Shown here: positions 1-10,700 of the stretch, one piece after another
Numbering within the stretch: position 1 is the first letter of the stretch
Layout: each line of letters opens with the position of its first letter
Source of the DNA: Nostoc sp. XA010
Lineage (GTDB): Bacteria > Cyanobacteriota > Cyanobacteriia > Cyanobacteriales > Nostocaceae
Direction of reading: 5' to 3'
Length of the DNA stretch: 64,000 nucleotides
Assembly (NCBI RefSeq): GCF_020829625.1
Contig: NZ_JAIVFX010000001.1
Span: forward strand, 62,001 to 126,000
Notes under the pieces: model-generated
What the model was told of the DNA's origin: nothing
Databases searched by the model: none
Seen by the model: only the letters and a program-made list of their open reading frames with translations
Translations under genes and position numbers: made by a program

Positions 1-1558
1 TCCAATCAATCACTTGTAGTCCAAATACATTCGTGGGCGCAATCACAAATGTAGTTTGAATCTGAGTTTGTTCAACTATTTCTTGTAAAGGTAAAACTAG
101 TTGTTGCTCAAAGGCTTTTGGAGACAGCAGCATCGGTGGTGCAATTGGTTTTTGATCGGCTGGATAACCCCGCCGAGTCCGCGTATCCAGCACAATTACT
201 TTATAGCAGTCGCTCCTGACTATGTAGTGCCAAGTGATTGCTTCAGGATGTCGATCTAAAATGAACACTGCACCATCTCGAACTAAAATCGGTAAGTCTG
301 TGTGGGGATCGTAGGCTGGCATACCTACATAATGAGCGATCGCCTCATCAGCCTTTGCATCTCTCCCTTGAGAAGCTGACCAAGCTTGTGCAGCCTCCAA
401 CAGCTTTTCACCTGGTTTACCTTCTGCAAATTGCTCAGGTGTATTGCCCCAACCTTGAAACACCGTATAGGCTAACAATGCATTTTGGACTATTCTTCGC
501 CCCAAGGGACGCCCTAGTACTCGCAAACACCAAGCTTGGTTCAAATTCCAGTCATCAGTAACATCATGGTCATCAAAGATGGTGTACATGGGAATATTGG
601 CAAGGGCGCGGCGCACTTTCCCAAGGGTATAAATAAATTGTCGCAAATGCTGGACTTCCCGGTTCCATTTCTTGATAGCTTTGCGATCGCGCGTTACTTG
701 GTGTCCTTTGGGAAATGCGGCCGGCCAGCACACTGGCGACCAAGCTAGTAAATAAGTAGCGTAATATTCACCCAGGCTGAAAAGATGACTGCTAACTTTC
801 TCAGATTTATTATGTAATCCTGCGGTCAATCCAGCTTGATTTGTCGCAACATCAGTCCTCTGTCCAGGGGGTAGCTGCTGGGGAGTGCAGTATACTCCAT
901 TCACAGAAAGTTGTTCTTCCCAACCCAAGAGGGCATCACCAAGAGTACTAGCAACCCACAGCGATGGTTCTGCTACATCATCGCCGTAAATTTGATCTCC
1001 GGTGAGGAATAGCTGGTGGGGGCGGTGTTGGGGTTGATTTGCTTTTGACTCAATCAAACCGTCGAGAATCGGCAGTGCATCAAATCCATGACCATGAGGT
1101 TTACGGCAGGAAGCATGGATAATTTGCAAATCTTGCAGACGGTTTGGCGGCAAAACAAAGGTTGGTTTTTGATGCTCAAAGTAGCTGATGCTGACTGTAG
1201 GAGAAGAGTTTGAGCATAATGCTTGTTGCATTTGCAGGCAATGGTGAGCGAGAGTAAATTGGAGATCGTATGCATAGATGCGGTTATTAGTTAAACGATG
1301 CTCCTCTATAGACCGAGCTGTTATAGCAGCAATGTGAAGATACTTACCCAAAGCAACTGTGAAGTATTCCCCCTCCAACAAGCAATTTCCTACTACTTCA
1401 CCATCATTTGTTGTGTCATAAACCTTGAGTTCTATCTGACAAGACTGTTTTAGTGCCACCCATACCGTCACTGACTCCGGTTCAGTATGTTTTAGAATTG
1501 GCCCCGCCAAAATTAGTGGCAGTTCTCGTAAAAACTCGTCCCCAACTTGATACTTCAT
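1..1558 (-). CDS. PhoD-like metallophosphatase, 3' end beyond the window
   Basis: An open frame runs from an ATG at 1558 leftwards off the window edge, giving at least 519 codons. It contains the stretch IFDDHDVTDDWNLN (about residue 328), the metal-binding signature of PhoD-like phosphatases, and an upstream FLTGDQIYGDD block typical of the same calcineurin-like fold. Members hydrolyse phosphodiesters or phosphomonoesters. I see no obvious N-terminal signal peptide (it begins MKYQVGDEFLRELPL), so this copy is more like the large cytoplasmic PhoD-like proteins than secreted alkaline phosphatase D. The C-terminus is not visible. The family call is firm; the substrate is unknown. Confidence 0.85.
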   Translation of the reverse strand, partial: MKYQVGDEFLRELPLILAGPILKHTEPESVTVWVALKQSCQIELKVYDTTNDGEVVGNCLLEGEYFTVALGKYLHIAAITARSIEEHRLTNNRIYAYDLQFTLAHHCLQMQQALCSNSSPTVSISYFEHQKPTFVLPPNRLQDLQIIHASCRKPHGHGFDALPILDGLIESKANQPQHRPHQLFLTGDQIYGDDVAEPSLWVASTLGDALLGWEEQLSVNGVYCTPQQLPPGQRTDVATNQAGLTAGLHNKSEKVSSHLFSLGEYYATYLLAWSPVCWPAAFPKGHQVTRDRKAIKKWNREVQHLRQFIYTLGKVRRALANIPMYTIFDDHDVTDDWNLNQAWCLRVLGRPLGRRIVQNALLAYTVFQGWGNTPEQFAEGKPGEKLLEAAQAWSASQGRDAKADEAIAHYVGMPAYDPHTDLPILVRDGAVFILDRHPEAITWHYIVRSDCYKVIVLDTRTRRGYPADQKPIAPPMLLSPKAFEQQLVLPLQEIVEQTQIQTTFVIAPTNVFGLQVIDW

Positions 1559-1678
1559 TACAAACAGTTGACATGATGGTATTTTGGATGATCCTGCTTT
1601 ATTTATAATCCAATCACCAAATGGGGACGAGTGTTTCGCCAGCCCTCAATCATATTGAGCGATGGCAAAAGTGTAAAA

Positions 1679-1806
1679 TAAGTAGGTGGGCGCTAAAAAA
1701 TACAACTAAATTAAGAAATGTAAATCGCTTAAAAGCTTATATTCAAAGCGTTTCTGGTGCTTTACATAAGTTTACATAGTTTGGCTTAATTGTGCCTACC
1801 TACTTA
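1679..1806. mobile_element. 128-bp MITE-like element, copy 1
   Basis: The ends form an imperfect inverted repeat: TAAGTAGGTGGGCGC at 1679-1693 and its reverse complement (TAAGTAGGTAGGCAC) at 1792-1806. The inside is AT-rich and has no coding capacity. A second element of exactly the same length with related ends lies at 56270-56397. The small size, inverted ends and lack of an ORF fit a non-autonomous miniature transposable element; the parent transposase is not in the window. Confidence 0.6.
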
Positions 1807-1843
1807 TGCTCATCAACTGTAAAACTAGCTTCAATTGTCTAGA

Positions 1844-2683
1844 GTGAAAACCGACAGTATCTTTTATCGCATCTTTCAAAGCTTCCCCAGCACGTTCTTT
1901 GAACTAATTAACCAACCGCCATCACTAGCCAGTGCTTACCAATTTTCTTCAGTCGAAGTCAAACAATTGGCATTTAGAATTGATGGTGTATTTTTACCCA
2001 ATACTCTAGAACTACCCATTTATTTTGCTGAGGTGCAATTTCAACCAGATAAAAAAATTTATTCCCGTTTATTCGCCGAAATCTTTAACTATCTCGACAA
2101 AACTGAATTAACTAACACCTGGCGTGGTGTTGTCATCTTCCCCAATCGCAGCGTTGATAGTGGAGATACAGAAAGATACGCAGAATTACTTAACTCACAA
2201 CGAGTGACTCGCGTTTACCTCAACGAATTAAGCTCAATTCCCACATCATCAATCGGGATTGAGACAGTCAAACTAATCATAGAACCAGAATCAACTGCAA
2301 CAACGAAAGCTATAGAGATTGTAAACAGCGCCCGAAAAGAAATTCTCAATGCCGCCCAACAAAGGGAAATTATACAATTGATAGAAACGATATTAATCTA
2401 CAAATTGCCGCGCTTGAGCCGGGAGGAGATGGGAAAAATGTTCGGATTAAGTGAGTTAAAGCAAACTAAATTTTACCAAGAAGTTTTTGCAGAGGGTAAA
2501 GAAGAGGGTAAAGAAGAAGGCAAGCTAGAAGGCAAGCTAGAAGGCAAATTAGAAGGCAAGCTAGAAGGCAAGTTAGAAACAATACCTCAGCTATGGGCGT
2601 TAGGATTGAGTATTGAACAGATAGCTCAAGCGTTAGGTTTGGACGAACAAGTTGTTAGGCAAGCTGTACAACCCAAATCATAA
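1844..2683 (+). CDS. Rpn/DUF2887-family PD-(D/E)XK nuclease-like protein
   Basis: The protein has the cyanobacterial Rpn/DUF2887 layout: an N-terminal KTDSIFYRIFQ block, then a PD-(D/E)XK-type core (FRIDGVFLP, FAEVQFQPDKKIY) within about the first 120 residues. The family is linked to recombination-promoting nucleases and transposase-like proteins. I prefer the GTG at 1844, which gives the usual KTDSIFYR start; a TTG at 1835 is in the same frame and adds three residues. Near the C-terminus a run of EGK(E/L) tetrads (2492-2575) precedes an HTH-like segment (IEQIAQALGLDEQVV). It stands alone between a MITE and the convergent malic enzyme. Its role in the cell is not known. Confidence 0.8.
   Translation: MKTDSIFYRIFQSFPSTFFELINQPPSLASAYQFSSVEVKQLAFRIDGVFLPNTLELPIYFAEVQFQPDKKIYSRLFAEIFNYLDKTELTNTWRGVVIFPNRSVDSGDTERYAELLNSQRVTRVYLNELSSIPTSSIGIETVKLIIEPESTATTKAIEIVNSARKEILNAAQQREIIQLIETILIYKLPRLSREEMGKMFGLSELKQTKFYQEVFAEGKEEGKEEGKLEGKLEGKLEGKLEGKLETIPQLWALGLSIEQIAQALGLDEQVVRQAVQPKS
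2492..2575 (+). repeat. 12-bp tandem repeat inside the Rpn-family gene
   Basis: Seven 12-bp units (GAAGGCAAGCTA and variants) encode consecutive EGKE or EGKL tetrads, predicted to form a charged helix. The unit is a multiple of three, so copy-number change keeps the frame. Confidence 0.85.
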
Positions 2684-2759
2684 AATGATTGGGACTAACC
2701 AAAATGGTTTGCTGGTTTTGGCAATTTCACTATAGGAGATTGCGTATAAAAATGTGCTG

Positions 2760-2784
2760 TGGGACGGGCGAAATGCCCATCCCA
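2760..2784. terminator. Hairpin between two convergent genes
   Basis: TGGGACGGGC (2760-2769) pairs with GCCCATCCCA (2775-2784) across a 5-base loop. It lies between the convergent 3' ends of the Rpn-family gene and the malic enzyme. There is no clear T-run on either side, so a role in termination is only inferred. Confidence 0.4.
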
Positions 2785-2802
2785 TAAGAGTCATTACTTG
2801 AA

Positions 2803-4194
2803 TTAATTTCCAGCGATACCTTCTTGACGCGCTGCTTGTTGTACAGCAGCAGCAACAGCAGTGACGACGCGCTCATCAAAGACGGAAGGTATAATATGTT
2901 CCCGATCCAAGTCTGAAGGCTTAACTAAAGAAGCGATCGCACTTGCAGCTTCTAGGTACATTGTGGTGGTAATTGTATGGGCGCGACAATCTAAAGCACC
3001 ACGGAATACCCCAGGAAAAGCTAAAACGTTATTGATTTGATTCGGGTAATCACTGCGACCGGTAGCGATCACAGCTACATCTTTACTGATTAATTCTGGC
3101 TGAATCTCTGGAATCGGATTTGCCATTGCAAAGACAATTGGATCTTTCGCCATCGCTTGCACCATTTCTGGTGTCAAAACTCCCGGTGCGCTGACTCCAA
3201 TAAACACATCTGCCCCTTGCATTGCACCCGCTAATGTACCCTGCGCTTTCACGGCAAATTCGAGTTTTTCTTCTGTCAAATCGCTGCGACTGGTTGAGAT
3301 AATTCCTTTAGAGTCGCACATCCAGATTTTTTCTGCCCCAGCTTTCCGGAGTAACCGAGCGATCGCTACTCCAGCCGCCCCAGCACCATTAATCACGATG
3401 CGGATTTCCGCCATTGACTTATGTACCAGCTTTAGGGAGTTAAACAATGCTGCCAAGGTGACAATTGCTGTACCATGCTGGTCATCGTGAAAAACGGGGA
3501 TATCTAACTCTTGGCGCAATCTCTTTTCAATTTCAAAGCAGCGAGGTGCAGCGATATCCTCTAAATTCACACCCCCAAAAACTGGCGCGATATTCTTGAC
3601 TGTCTGGATAATTTCTTCTGTATCTTGGGTGGCCAGACAAATGGGAAAAGCATCTAGCCCCGCAAATTCCTTGAACAGCATTGCTTTACCTTCCATGACT
3701 GGTAGAGCTGCTGCTGGGCCGAGATTTCCCAATCCCAAAACGGCGCTACCATCGGTAACAATGGCAACAGTGTTTTGTTTGATGGTTAATTTGTAAACTT
3801 CCTCTGGATCTTGAGCGATCGCTGTACAAATTCGACCAACTCCGGGTGTGTAAGCCATTGCTAAATCAGACACACTTCTTAAGGGAATTCTGCTAGTAAT
3901 GCTGATTTTGCCACCGCGATGCAAATTAAAGGTGCGATCGTAAACGCTGAGTAACTTGATGTCTGGCAATGCTTTGACTGCTTGCACAATGGTTTCAGCA
4001 TGTTCGGTACTAGCAGCATCCACAGTCAGATCGCGGGTGGATTCTTTGCGGGTTTGCTCGATTAAATCAATTTGACCGAGATTACCGCCAGTAGCTGCGA
4101 TCGCCTGGGTTATCGATGCTAACATTCCCACACGATTGGGAATCTGCAAGCGCAGTGTCAAACTAAAACTAGAATTAGGAGTTAGGTTTGCCAT
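2803..4194 (-). CDS. Malic enzyme with N-terminal ACT domain
   Basis: Oxidative decarboxylation of malate to pyruvate with NAD(P). Residues 11-89 form an ACT-like regulatory domain (IPNRVGMLASITQAIAATG). The malic enzyme part follows, with AYTPGVG (114-120), TDGSAVLGLGNLGP (147-160), HDDQHGTA (236-243) and the Rossmann motif GAGAAG (270-275). At 463 residues it matches short prokaryotic malic enzymes rather than the ~550-residue MaeA type. It begins MANLTPNSSF and is a single gene with a free upstream region, convergent with the Rpn-family gene. The ACT domain suggests allosteric control by a small ligand. The preferred cofactor cannot be read from these motifs. Confidence 0.92.
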   Translation of the reverse strand: MANLTPNSSFSLTLRLQIPNRVGMLASITQAIAATGGNLGQIDLIEQTRKESTRDLTVDAASTEHAETIVQAVKALPDIKLLSVYDRTFNLHRGGKISITSRIPLRSVSDLAMAYTPGVGRICTAIAQDPEEVYKLTIKQNTVAIVTDGSAVLGLGNLGPAAALPVMEGKAMLFKEFAGLDAFPICLATQDTEEIIQTVKNIAPVFGGVNLEDIAAPRCFEIEKRLRQELDIPVFHDDQHGTAIVTLAALFNSLKLVHKSMAEIRIVINGAGAAGVAIARLLRKAGAEKIWMCDSKGIISTSRSDLTEEKLEFAVKAQGTLAGAMQGADVFIGVSAPGVLTPEMVQAMAKDPIVFAMANPIPEIQPELISKDVAVIATGRSDYPNQINNVLAFPGVFRGALDCRAHTITTTMYLEAASAIASLVKPSDLDREHIIPSVFDERVVTAVAAAVQQAARQEGIAGN

Positions 4195-4452
4195 GTTGAT
4201 TTTGGATTTTAAGTTTTAGATTTTATATTGAATTGAGACAAAACTAAAATTTCAGAGTTGTAGTCAGTGGAAATACAATGAATATTAACTCTGGAGAGAA
4301 CCGTCAGTAGTTAGTTTACTCACTGATTACAGTTTTGATAATTATTTTTATTTATACCAATGCATTTACTAATATAGATGAGTAACAATTTAGTAATTGT
4401 ACCCAAATACACCAGATATTTTTTTAAAATTTTATCTGTGTAAATTTTTATA

Positions 4453-4483
4453 TAAAAAAAGCGCCCTCTAGACGGAGAGCGCG
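4453..4483 (-). terminator. Rho-independent terminator of the psbA relic
   Basis: On the minus strand GCGCTCTC pairs with GAGGGCGC (one G-U pair) across a short loop and is followed by a run of T. It lies about 20 bases after the stop codon of the psbA fragment, the position expected for that gene's own terminator. Confidence 0.75.
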
Positions 4484-4501
4484 GTGAATTTTAAATTACA
4501 A

Positions 4502-4603
4502 TTAACCGTGAATTGCAGGTGCGTAGGCGTAGCCCGTCGTAGACATCATTGCCAGAGGTACTGCCTCACCAGTCGCTAAATCCAGGGGGAAGTTGTGAGC
4601 ATT
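4502..4603 (-). pseudogene. psbA: C-terminal relic of a second psbA copy
   Basis: The minus strand reads [14 protein letters not shown], then PLAM, MSTTGYAYA and PAIHG followed by a stop. This is the last ~30 residues of D1 (compare [14 protein letters not shown] and APAING in the intact neighbour). The rest of the gene is missing: upstream sequence goes straight into the terminator of the intact psbA. MSTTGYAYA is foreign to D1 and is encoded by a Nostoc dispersed repeat (GCGTAGGCGTAGCCCGTC) inserted in frame at about 4521-4547. The fragment is best explained by a former tandem psbA pair whose downstream copy was mostly deleted. Confidence 0.85.
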
Positions 4604-4606
4604 AAC

Positions 4607-4641
4607 AAAAAAGCGCCCCCCATTTCTGGAGGACGCTTTTT
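4607..4641 (-). terminator. Rho-independent terminator of psbA
   Basis: About 20 bases after the psbA stop the minus strand has a GC-rich stem (AAAAGCGTCCTCC pairing with GGGGGGCGCTTTT, with G-U pairs) ending in a T-run. Confidence 0.8.
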
Positions 4642-4661
4642 ATTCAGCTAAATCTTCAGAA

Positions 4662-5744
4662 TTAACCGTTGATAGCAGGAGCAGTCATCGCTACAGGTCT
4701 AACTTGACCAGCAGCTAAATCTAGGGGGAAGTTGTGAGCGTTACGCTCGTGCATTACTTCCATACCCAAGTTAGCGCGGTTGATTACGTCTGCCCAGGTG
4801 CTGATAACGCGACCTTGGGAGTCAATTACTGATTGGTTGAAGTTGAAACCGTTCAAGTTGAATGCCATCGTGCTGATACCCAAAGCGGTGAACCAGATAC
4901 CGACGACAGGCCAAGCTGCTAGGAAGAAGTGCAGTGAACGGCTGTTGTTGAAGGAAGCGTATTGGAAAATCAAACGACCGAAGTAGCCGTGGGCTGCAAC
5001 GATGTTGTAGGTTTCTTCTTCTTGACCGAATTTGTAACCGTAGTTAAGAGATTCGGTTTCGGTGGTTTCACGCACCAAGGAAGAAGTTACTAGAGAACCG
5101 TGCATTGCAGAGAACAATGAACCGCCGAATACACCAGCCACACCTAACATGTGGAAGGGGTGCATCAAGATGTTGTGTTCTGCTTGGAACACAATCATGA
5201 AGTTGAAGGTTCCAGAGATACCCAAAGGCATACCATCAGAGAATGAACCTTGACCAATTGGGTAGATCAAGAATACTGCGGTAGCGGAAGCCAAAGGTGC
5301 GCTGTAAGCTACGCAAATCCAAGGACGCATACCTAAGCGGTAAGAAAGTTCCCACTGACGACCAAGGTAGCAAGCGCAACCGATCAAGAAGTGGAAAACT
5401 ACCAATTGGTAAGGGCCGCCGTTGTACAACCACTCATCTAAGGAAGCTGCTTCCCATATTGGGTAGAAGTGCAAGCCAATAGCGTTGGAGGAAGGAACAA
5501 CTGCACCAGAGATGATGTTGTTTCCGTAGATCAATGAACCTGCAACAGGTTCACGGATACCGTCGATGTCTACTGGAGGTGCGGCGATGAAAGCGATTAC
5601 GAAGCAAGCAGTAGCAGCTAGCAGGGTTGGGATCATCAGTACACCAAACCAACCAATGTAGATACGGTTGTCGGTGCTAGTAATCCACTCGCAAAAGCGA
5701 TCCCATACGTTAGCGTCGGAGCGCCGTTGTAAGGTTGTGGTCAT
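4662..5744 (-). CDS. psbA: Photosystem II reaction centre protein D1
   Basis: Full-length 360-residue D1, the thylakoid core subunit that carries TyrZ, ligands of the Mn4CaO5 cluster and the QB plastoquinone site. Key residues are in place: Y161 (TyrZ), H190, D170, E189, H332, E333, D342, the chlorophyll ligand H198, non-heme iron ligands H215 and H272, and QB-site S264. The C-terminal extension after A344 ([16 protein letters not shown]) is the part removed by CtpA. Residue 130 is Gln, the form associated with low-light D1:1-type proteins, whereas Glu130 marks high-light forms. It is a single gene with a ~350-bp AT-rich upstream region and its own terminator. A deleted sister copy lies directly downstream. 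Confidence 0.99.
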   Translation of the reverse strand: MTTTLQRRSDANVWDRFCEWITSTDNRIYIGWFGVLMIPTLLAATACFVIAFIAAPPVDIDGIREPVAGSLIYGNNIISGAVVPSSNAIGLHFYPIWEAASLDEWLYNGGPYQLVVFHFLIGCACYLGRQWELSYRLGMRPWICVAYSAPLASATAVFLIYPIGQGSFSDGMPLGISGTFNFMIVFQAEHNILMHPFHMLGVAGVFGGSLFSAMHGSLVTSSLVRETTETESLNYGYKFGQEEETYNIVAAHGYFGRLIFQYASFNNSRSLHFFLAAWPVVGIWFTALGISTMAFNLNGFNFNQSVIDSQGRVISTWADVINRANLGMEVMHERNAHNFPLDLAAGQVRPVAMTAPAING

Positions 5745-6098
5745 TGTTTTATAAGTGCTATATGTTGTTATTAAAAATCGAACAAGCAGATTGTGTTTTA
5801 GCCTGTTGAATTACAGTCTACATTAATTTACTTTGACGCGATCTCTGACTTAATATTGTGTAACAAAATTCTTTAACAAGCTCATCGAACTGTAAAGTTT
5901 TCCTACTATAACCAATAGTGATAAAAGTAGTAAATTAAGGCTTTGTCAGCCGTTTCAACACCAAACTAGCTATAACTTTCAATGACGCGATCGCTTAGTT
6001 AATTCTCTTTACATTCCTTTACAAATAGTCTGTTGCAAAAATTTTAAGTTTTGTTGATTTGTAAAGAAATAATAAGTTGTAAGTTGTCTTATGTTTTA
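5745..6098. promoter_or_regulatory. psbA upstream region
   Basis: This 354-bp AT-rich stretch separates the psbA start from the 3' end of the MBOAT gene. No ORF or strong repeat was seen. It must hold the psbA promoter and 5' leader, but I could not assign the -10/-35 boxes with confidence. Confidence 0.4.
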
Positions 6099-7598
6099 TC
6101 AAAAATCAAAGTAGATGTAGGGCAAACTGCCTTCAGGAGCTAATAACCAAACAGCGTAGAAACATAGGGGAACGAAGACAAGTTTAAGAGGCCAGTTAAA
6201 CTCTAACTTCAGTATTCGGTTGAAGGTATAGACTACAGCCATAAGGGTAGCTATAGCTACAAGTACCCAAGCGAGTTGAGATTGGCTCATATTTAAGGCA
6301 TCCACATAGACTTTTTGAGCAAACTGGGCGTCAGCCGGATAACCCCAAAGATGCCGAATTACCAAAGAAGAGTCTTCGAGGTTAGGTAGACGGAACCAAA
6401 TCCAAGATGTAAAAACCATCAGTTGGGTTAATAACCAAGCGACAAAGATACCCAGAGGATTTTGCCAGAATTGTTCTAGATTTTCAAAGCGATCGCTCAT
6501 AGTATCTGTAAGTCGATGAACCACCAAGGCTAACCCGTGCAATATGCCCCAAACTACATAACCCAAAGCAGCACCGTGCCAGATACCAGCGATTAGCATC
6601 ACAATAAATAAATTCCAGCAGGTACGGACTAAACCCTGACGGGAACCACCTAAAGGAAAGTAGACATAGTTACGTAGCCAATCTCCTAGAGTGATATGCC
6701 AGCGCCGCCAAAATTCTGAAATATTGGTGCTGAAGTAGGGAAAATCGAAATTCTCAGGTAGAACCAAGCCAAAAAGCATAGCACTACCACGAGCGATGTC
6801 TACATAACCGTTGAAATCTAGATATAACTGCAAACCGTAGGCAAATGTAGCTAACCAGAGATCGGTACTACCCGCCCGTTGTAAATTACCAAAACATAAA
6901 TCGACAAAAATACCAAGATGGTCTGCAAAAATACCTTTTTTGACTGCGCCTCTAGCAATCAACCACAGCGCCTGGGCGACTCTATCGCTATTGGGTAATT
7001 CTATTGTATTGAATTGATTTGCTAAGTTGTGGTAGCGTGTAATCGGCCCTGAAATCAGTTTGACGAAGAATAATTTGTAGGTAGCAAATTTGAGAAACTG
7101 CTCAGTAGCAGGGGCACCGCGATAAACATCTATTAAATAGGCAATGCATTCAAAGGTAAAAAATGAAATTCCCAAAGGTGCAATTAATTTAAAAGAGCTA
7201 TCGGGTGAGTTTGTTTGCACATTAAAAACAAACTTGAATAAAGGGGTAAAATACTTATAACCTAATAACAGTAAAACATTTAGAACTATCCCTAGCCACA
7301 AAACTTTTAAACGACGGCGATTCCAGTCACCTTGGGCAAATTGCCACTCTTCATTAGAAATTTGCCAGTCAAGAGAATGTTTTCCTGGTGAGGTATTTTT
7401 ACCAATCTCTAGCCCCACACGGAAATTAATATATGTCAATGCTAATAGTAATGGCATGTACTGGATCTGCAAAGATCCGTAGAAAACCAAGCTCGCAATT
7501 AGCAGCGTCCATAATCGCAATTTCTGTTGTGCTAAAGACCAATAAATTCCTAACACACTCAACAAAAACAGCCCATAAAAAATTGATATAAAGTTCAT
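6099..7598 (-). CDS. MBOAT-family O-acyltransferase (AlgI-like)
   Basis: A polytopic membrane protein of 499 residues with the AlgI/DltB-type MBOAT signatures: FWRRWHITLGDWLRNYVYFP and GIWHGAALGYVVWG, where His341 is the expected catalytic histidine. These proteins pass acyl groups, usually acetyl, across the membrane onto exopolysaccharide or wall polymers. It lies 126 bp downstream of, and on the same strand as, the DUF1574/SGNH gene, so a two-gene operon for polysaccharide acylation is likely, with the SGNH protein taking the place of AlgX/AlgJ. The target polymer is unknown. Confidence 0.9.
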   Translation of the reverse strand: MNFISIFYGLFLLSVLGIYWSLAQQKLRLWTLLIASLVFYGSLQIQYMPLLLALTYINFRVGLEIGKNTSPGKHSLDWQISNEEWQFAQGDWNRRRLKVLWLGIVLNVLLLLGYKYFTPLFKFVFNVQTNSPDSSFKLIAPLGISFFTFECIAYLIDVYRGAPATEQFLKFATYKLFFVKLISGPITRYHNLANQFNTIELPNSDRVAQALWLIARGAVKKGIFADHLGIFVDLCFGNLQRAGSTDLWLATFAYGLQLYLDFNGYVDIARGSAMLFGLVLPENFDFPYFSTNISEFWRRWHITLGDWLRNYVYFPLGGSRQGLVRTCWNLFIVMLIAGIWHGAALGYVVWGILHGLALVVHRLTDTMSDRFENLEQFWQNPLGIFVAWLLTQLMVFTSWIWFRLPNLEDSSLVIRHLWGYPADAQFAQKVYVDALNMSQSQLAWVLVAIATLMAVVYTFNRILKLEFNWPLKLVFVPLCFYAVWLLAPEGSLPYIYFDF

Positions 7599-7724
7599 TT
7601 TTTAGTTATTTGTCATTTGTCATTTGTCATTGGGCATTGAAAAGAGGCAAAGGTGAAAATTCTTCTCCCTTGCTCCCTGCTCCCTGCCCCCCTGCCTCTT
7701 CCCCACTCACCACTCCCCACTTCC

Positions 7725-10700
7725 CTACTTCACTGGCCAGGGAATCATCGGATCATTAGCCAGCTTTTTGGAGACTTCGTATGCTCCAAAGCGGTTGAGG
7801 TGGCTGGGATCAGAAAAGTAATCATTTGCTTTTGGCCACTGTTGGCTCAAATCTCGATAAATAAAGTTGGGACTAGTAGCTAGACGCAACATATATTCCT
7901 GAAATTCTTGCTCATGTTGTTTACGCACTGGATCTAAATAGTCTGCCGTGAGAGGCATGTTGACAAACACTAAGGAAATTTTCTGAGACTGGGCAAACTG
8001 AAGCACTTCTTGAAAGGCAGCATCTTGCTGTCCTTCTATTTGGAAAGATTTATAGTCGTTGTCGTAATTTCCGGGAACTCTAGAATGTTTTTGATAGTAT
8101 CTTGCAGGATTGAAGCGAATCGACAAAGGTAGAAAGCCATCAAAATCAACTGCTTGCTGGGAAGTAATTTCATCTGAAGTACCGTCTGTTAACTGTTTTT
8201 GTGATCCAACCGTCTGATTGCGACCACTTATAAGCAGTTGTTTTTGCAGTAAACTTTTAATTTGGTCGCGGTTTAGATAGCTAGCAGAAAGAGATGCTAA
8301 AGCCTGATTTAACGACTGATTCACAGCCTCATAGGCGCTAACCTCTGGTTTTTCTTCTTTTATCTTTTCTTCCCCCGAATTTACCGTATTTTCGGGCAAA
8401 TCGCTGCTATTGGCAGTTGTTGGCGCTTTTTGAAATGCTTGTTTATAACCAGCCGATGCAGCGATGGATTTAAAGGTAATATCCTCACGTCCACCGTTGA
8501 AGGCACGGGCCCCATCTGCCCAGATAATTACTTTAGGCAGTTCTGATGCTTCCAGTACGTAGCGAATCACAAAGTCTACAACTTGTGCAGTAGCACCGTT
8601 GATTCCAAAGTTAAATACATCAAGATTTGGATAGCCCTGAGTCGCTAAAGCTTTAGAAAGCGCTGCGGGATCTACTCCCCTGAGAGCGCGGGAGGAGCCA
8701 ATAATCAACACATCTGGCGGAGTCCCAGTTCTAGCCAAACGCTGTTTATACAGTGCTAGTTGCTCGTCTAACTGCCTGACATTAAAACTTGGCATCTGCG
8801 ATCGCGCTGCTAAAAGAATAGCGGTAGCGGTTGCTTTTTCCTTCAGTGGTGCGGCTGCCAAATTATTTGTCGGGGTATCATCACTTTGGGTAAACTCAGA
8901 AGCATTAAATACAGAACTCTGATTTGGAGAAGATTTTGTTTTGGAAGTGCTGGTAAAAAATGTTGTTTTCTCACTCTGAGTTTTTCCCGATGTCAAAGAT
9001 GCCTCTTGACCAGAAGATGATGAAGGCAAGACACTGGCTACTTTTGGTGCCGACATAGTACTTGCAATAATTCGACCCAATACCCAATCAGTTTGAAGGG
9101 TAAGTAATAATCCCAGTGTTCCCCACACTAAAGCAACCTTAAGTCCTTTAACATCAGGGCTTTGTTCTGCTGACTGATCGCTTTCGATAAATAACTGGCT
9201 TTGTAACAGGAATTTTTTCGCGGTTGCACTCGCCGTTGTTATCCAATCTCGCGCGATTTCTGTGACAAAAGTTTGAACTTCTTCTGTGGTTAAGTCAGGG
9301 CGCAAAATTGGTTCACTAGTCTCAGAGGTTACTAAATCATTAACGTATTTAGAAGTAGCAGCAAATTCTGGAGTTGCTTCTGGGACTAAACGTTGGCGAT
9401 GTTCAATATCAAGCCCATAGTTCCAAAAAGGCTCTTTATTCCCAGCCCGACGACCGTAGACACGTACCCCCATAATACCGGGAATTTTTAACTGGCGGAT
9501 AAACTGTGTAACTTTACTTGCTACTTGTTGACGCCCTGGACAAACAGGTGCATCACACATGATGTGCAATAAATCATTTTTGTTCAGCAGAAGTACGCGA
9601 ACTCCACCCGTTAATAAACGCCAATCCAGGTCAGGATTTAGTAAACGCTCTAGTAAAAATATGATGGCTGGTTCATCGCCAGTATTCGCCAAATCTAGCG
9701 GTGATGTGGCAAAGGCGGGATATTTTGTAGCAGGTAAAGCTACCCAATCAATCCAAGTTGGTTCATTGTCGCCTGCTTTTTGTCCGTATATGGTGGCGGC
9801 GAGAATGCCTTGAGGTGCGATCGCTTCTAGCTGCGGTAAAATCGCCTCTAAGCACACTTCTTTGTCGGGGATTGGCGCTGTTCCCAAAGGATCAAAAGCT
9901 GGGCTACAAAAGATATGTAGTGTTGATTCTTTTAGAAAAGCTTGGACAGCAACTTTTAACCCAGACAACACCTCAGTTAATAATCGCGCGATCGCTTGTA
10001 TATCGCCCCAACGCGCCCATTCCTTCAGCATTACCTCTGGTGGCGTCAAATCCACCCGCAGCAGCCAATCAGGGGCAGTTTCGCCGTTCACCTGGGAAAC
10101 AATTACTGCATCTTGGCAGCCAGTCAGCTTGAGATAACGCAACTTCTGTGCTATCGGTTCAGCAAGCAACGATGCATCAGGGCTATAGCTCGACTGACAA
10201 AATATCCACAGACGATTTTCTTCTGGCTGAGAGTTCTTTGGCTTATATAGCTTAATCTTTGCCTGTACTGATACACCTAACGTACTCAGAGTTTCGCTCA
10301 GATATCGAGCGATCGCTTCTGGGTTCCCTTGGCGTGCCAAACTTTCATTAGAGACAATCAGCGCCCCAGCCGACTGTTTTGATTTTTCCGAATCTTTTAG
10401 CAGCGCTTGCTTTACCTGCTCTAGATGCTTATCTATTTGATTCAAGTAAACCCGATGACACCATAAGGGGCGCTGTTCCCCTTTTCTTCGGCCATAGACA
10501 AATACTTGATATATTGAGGGTTGTTCGTCACTTGTGAGAACATCCAAGTCTGTTTGCTGTAATGCTTGCAGCAAGTCAGATAAAGTATGCCAACGCTGCG
10601 GACATTCTGTACCTTCACAAAGAATGTGAAGGTTATTTCCCCGTAACCGGACTTTCACCCCGAAAGTGTTGATCCCTGTTGCTTGGCTTATCCACTGCAC

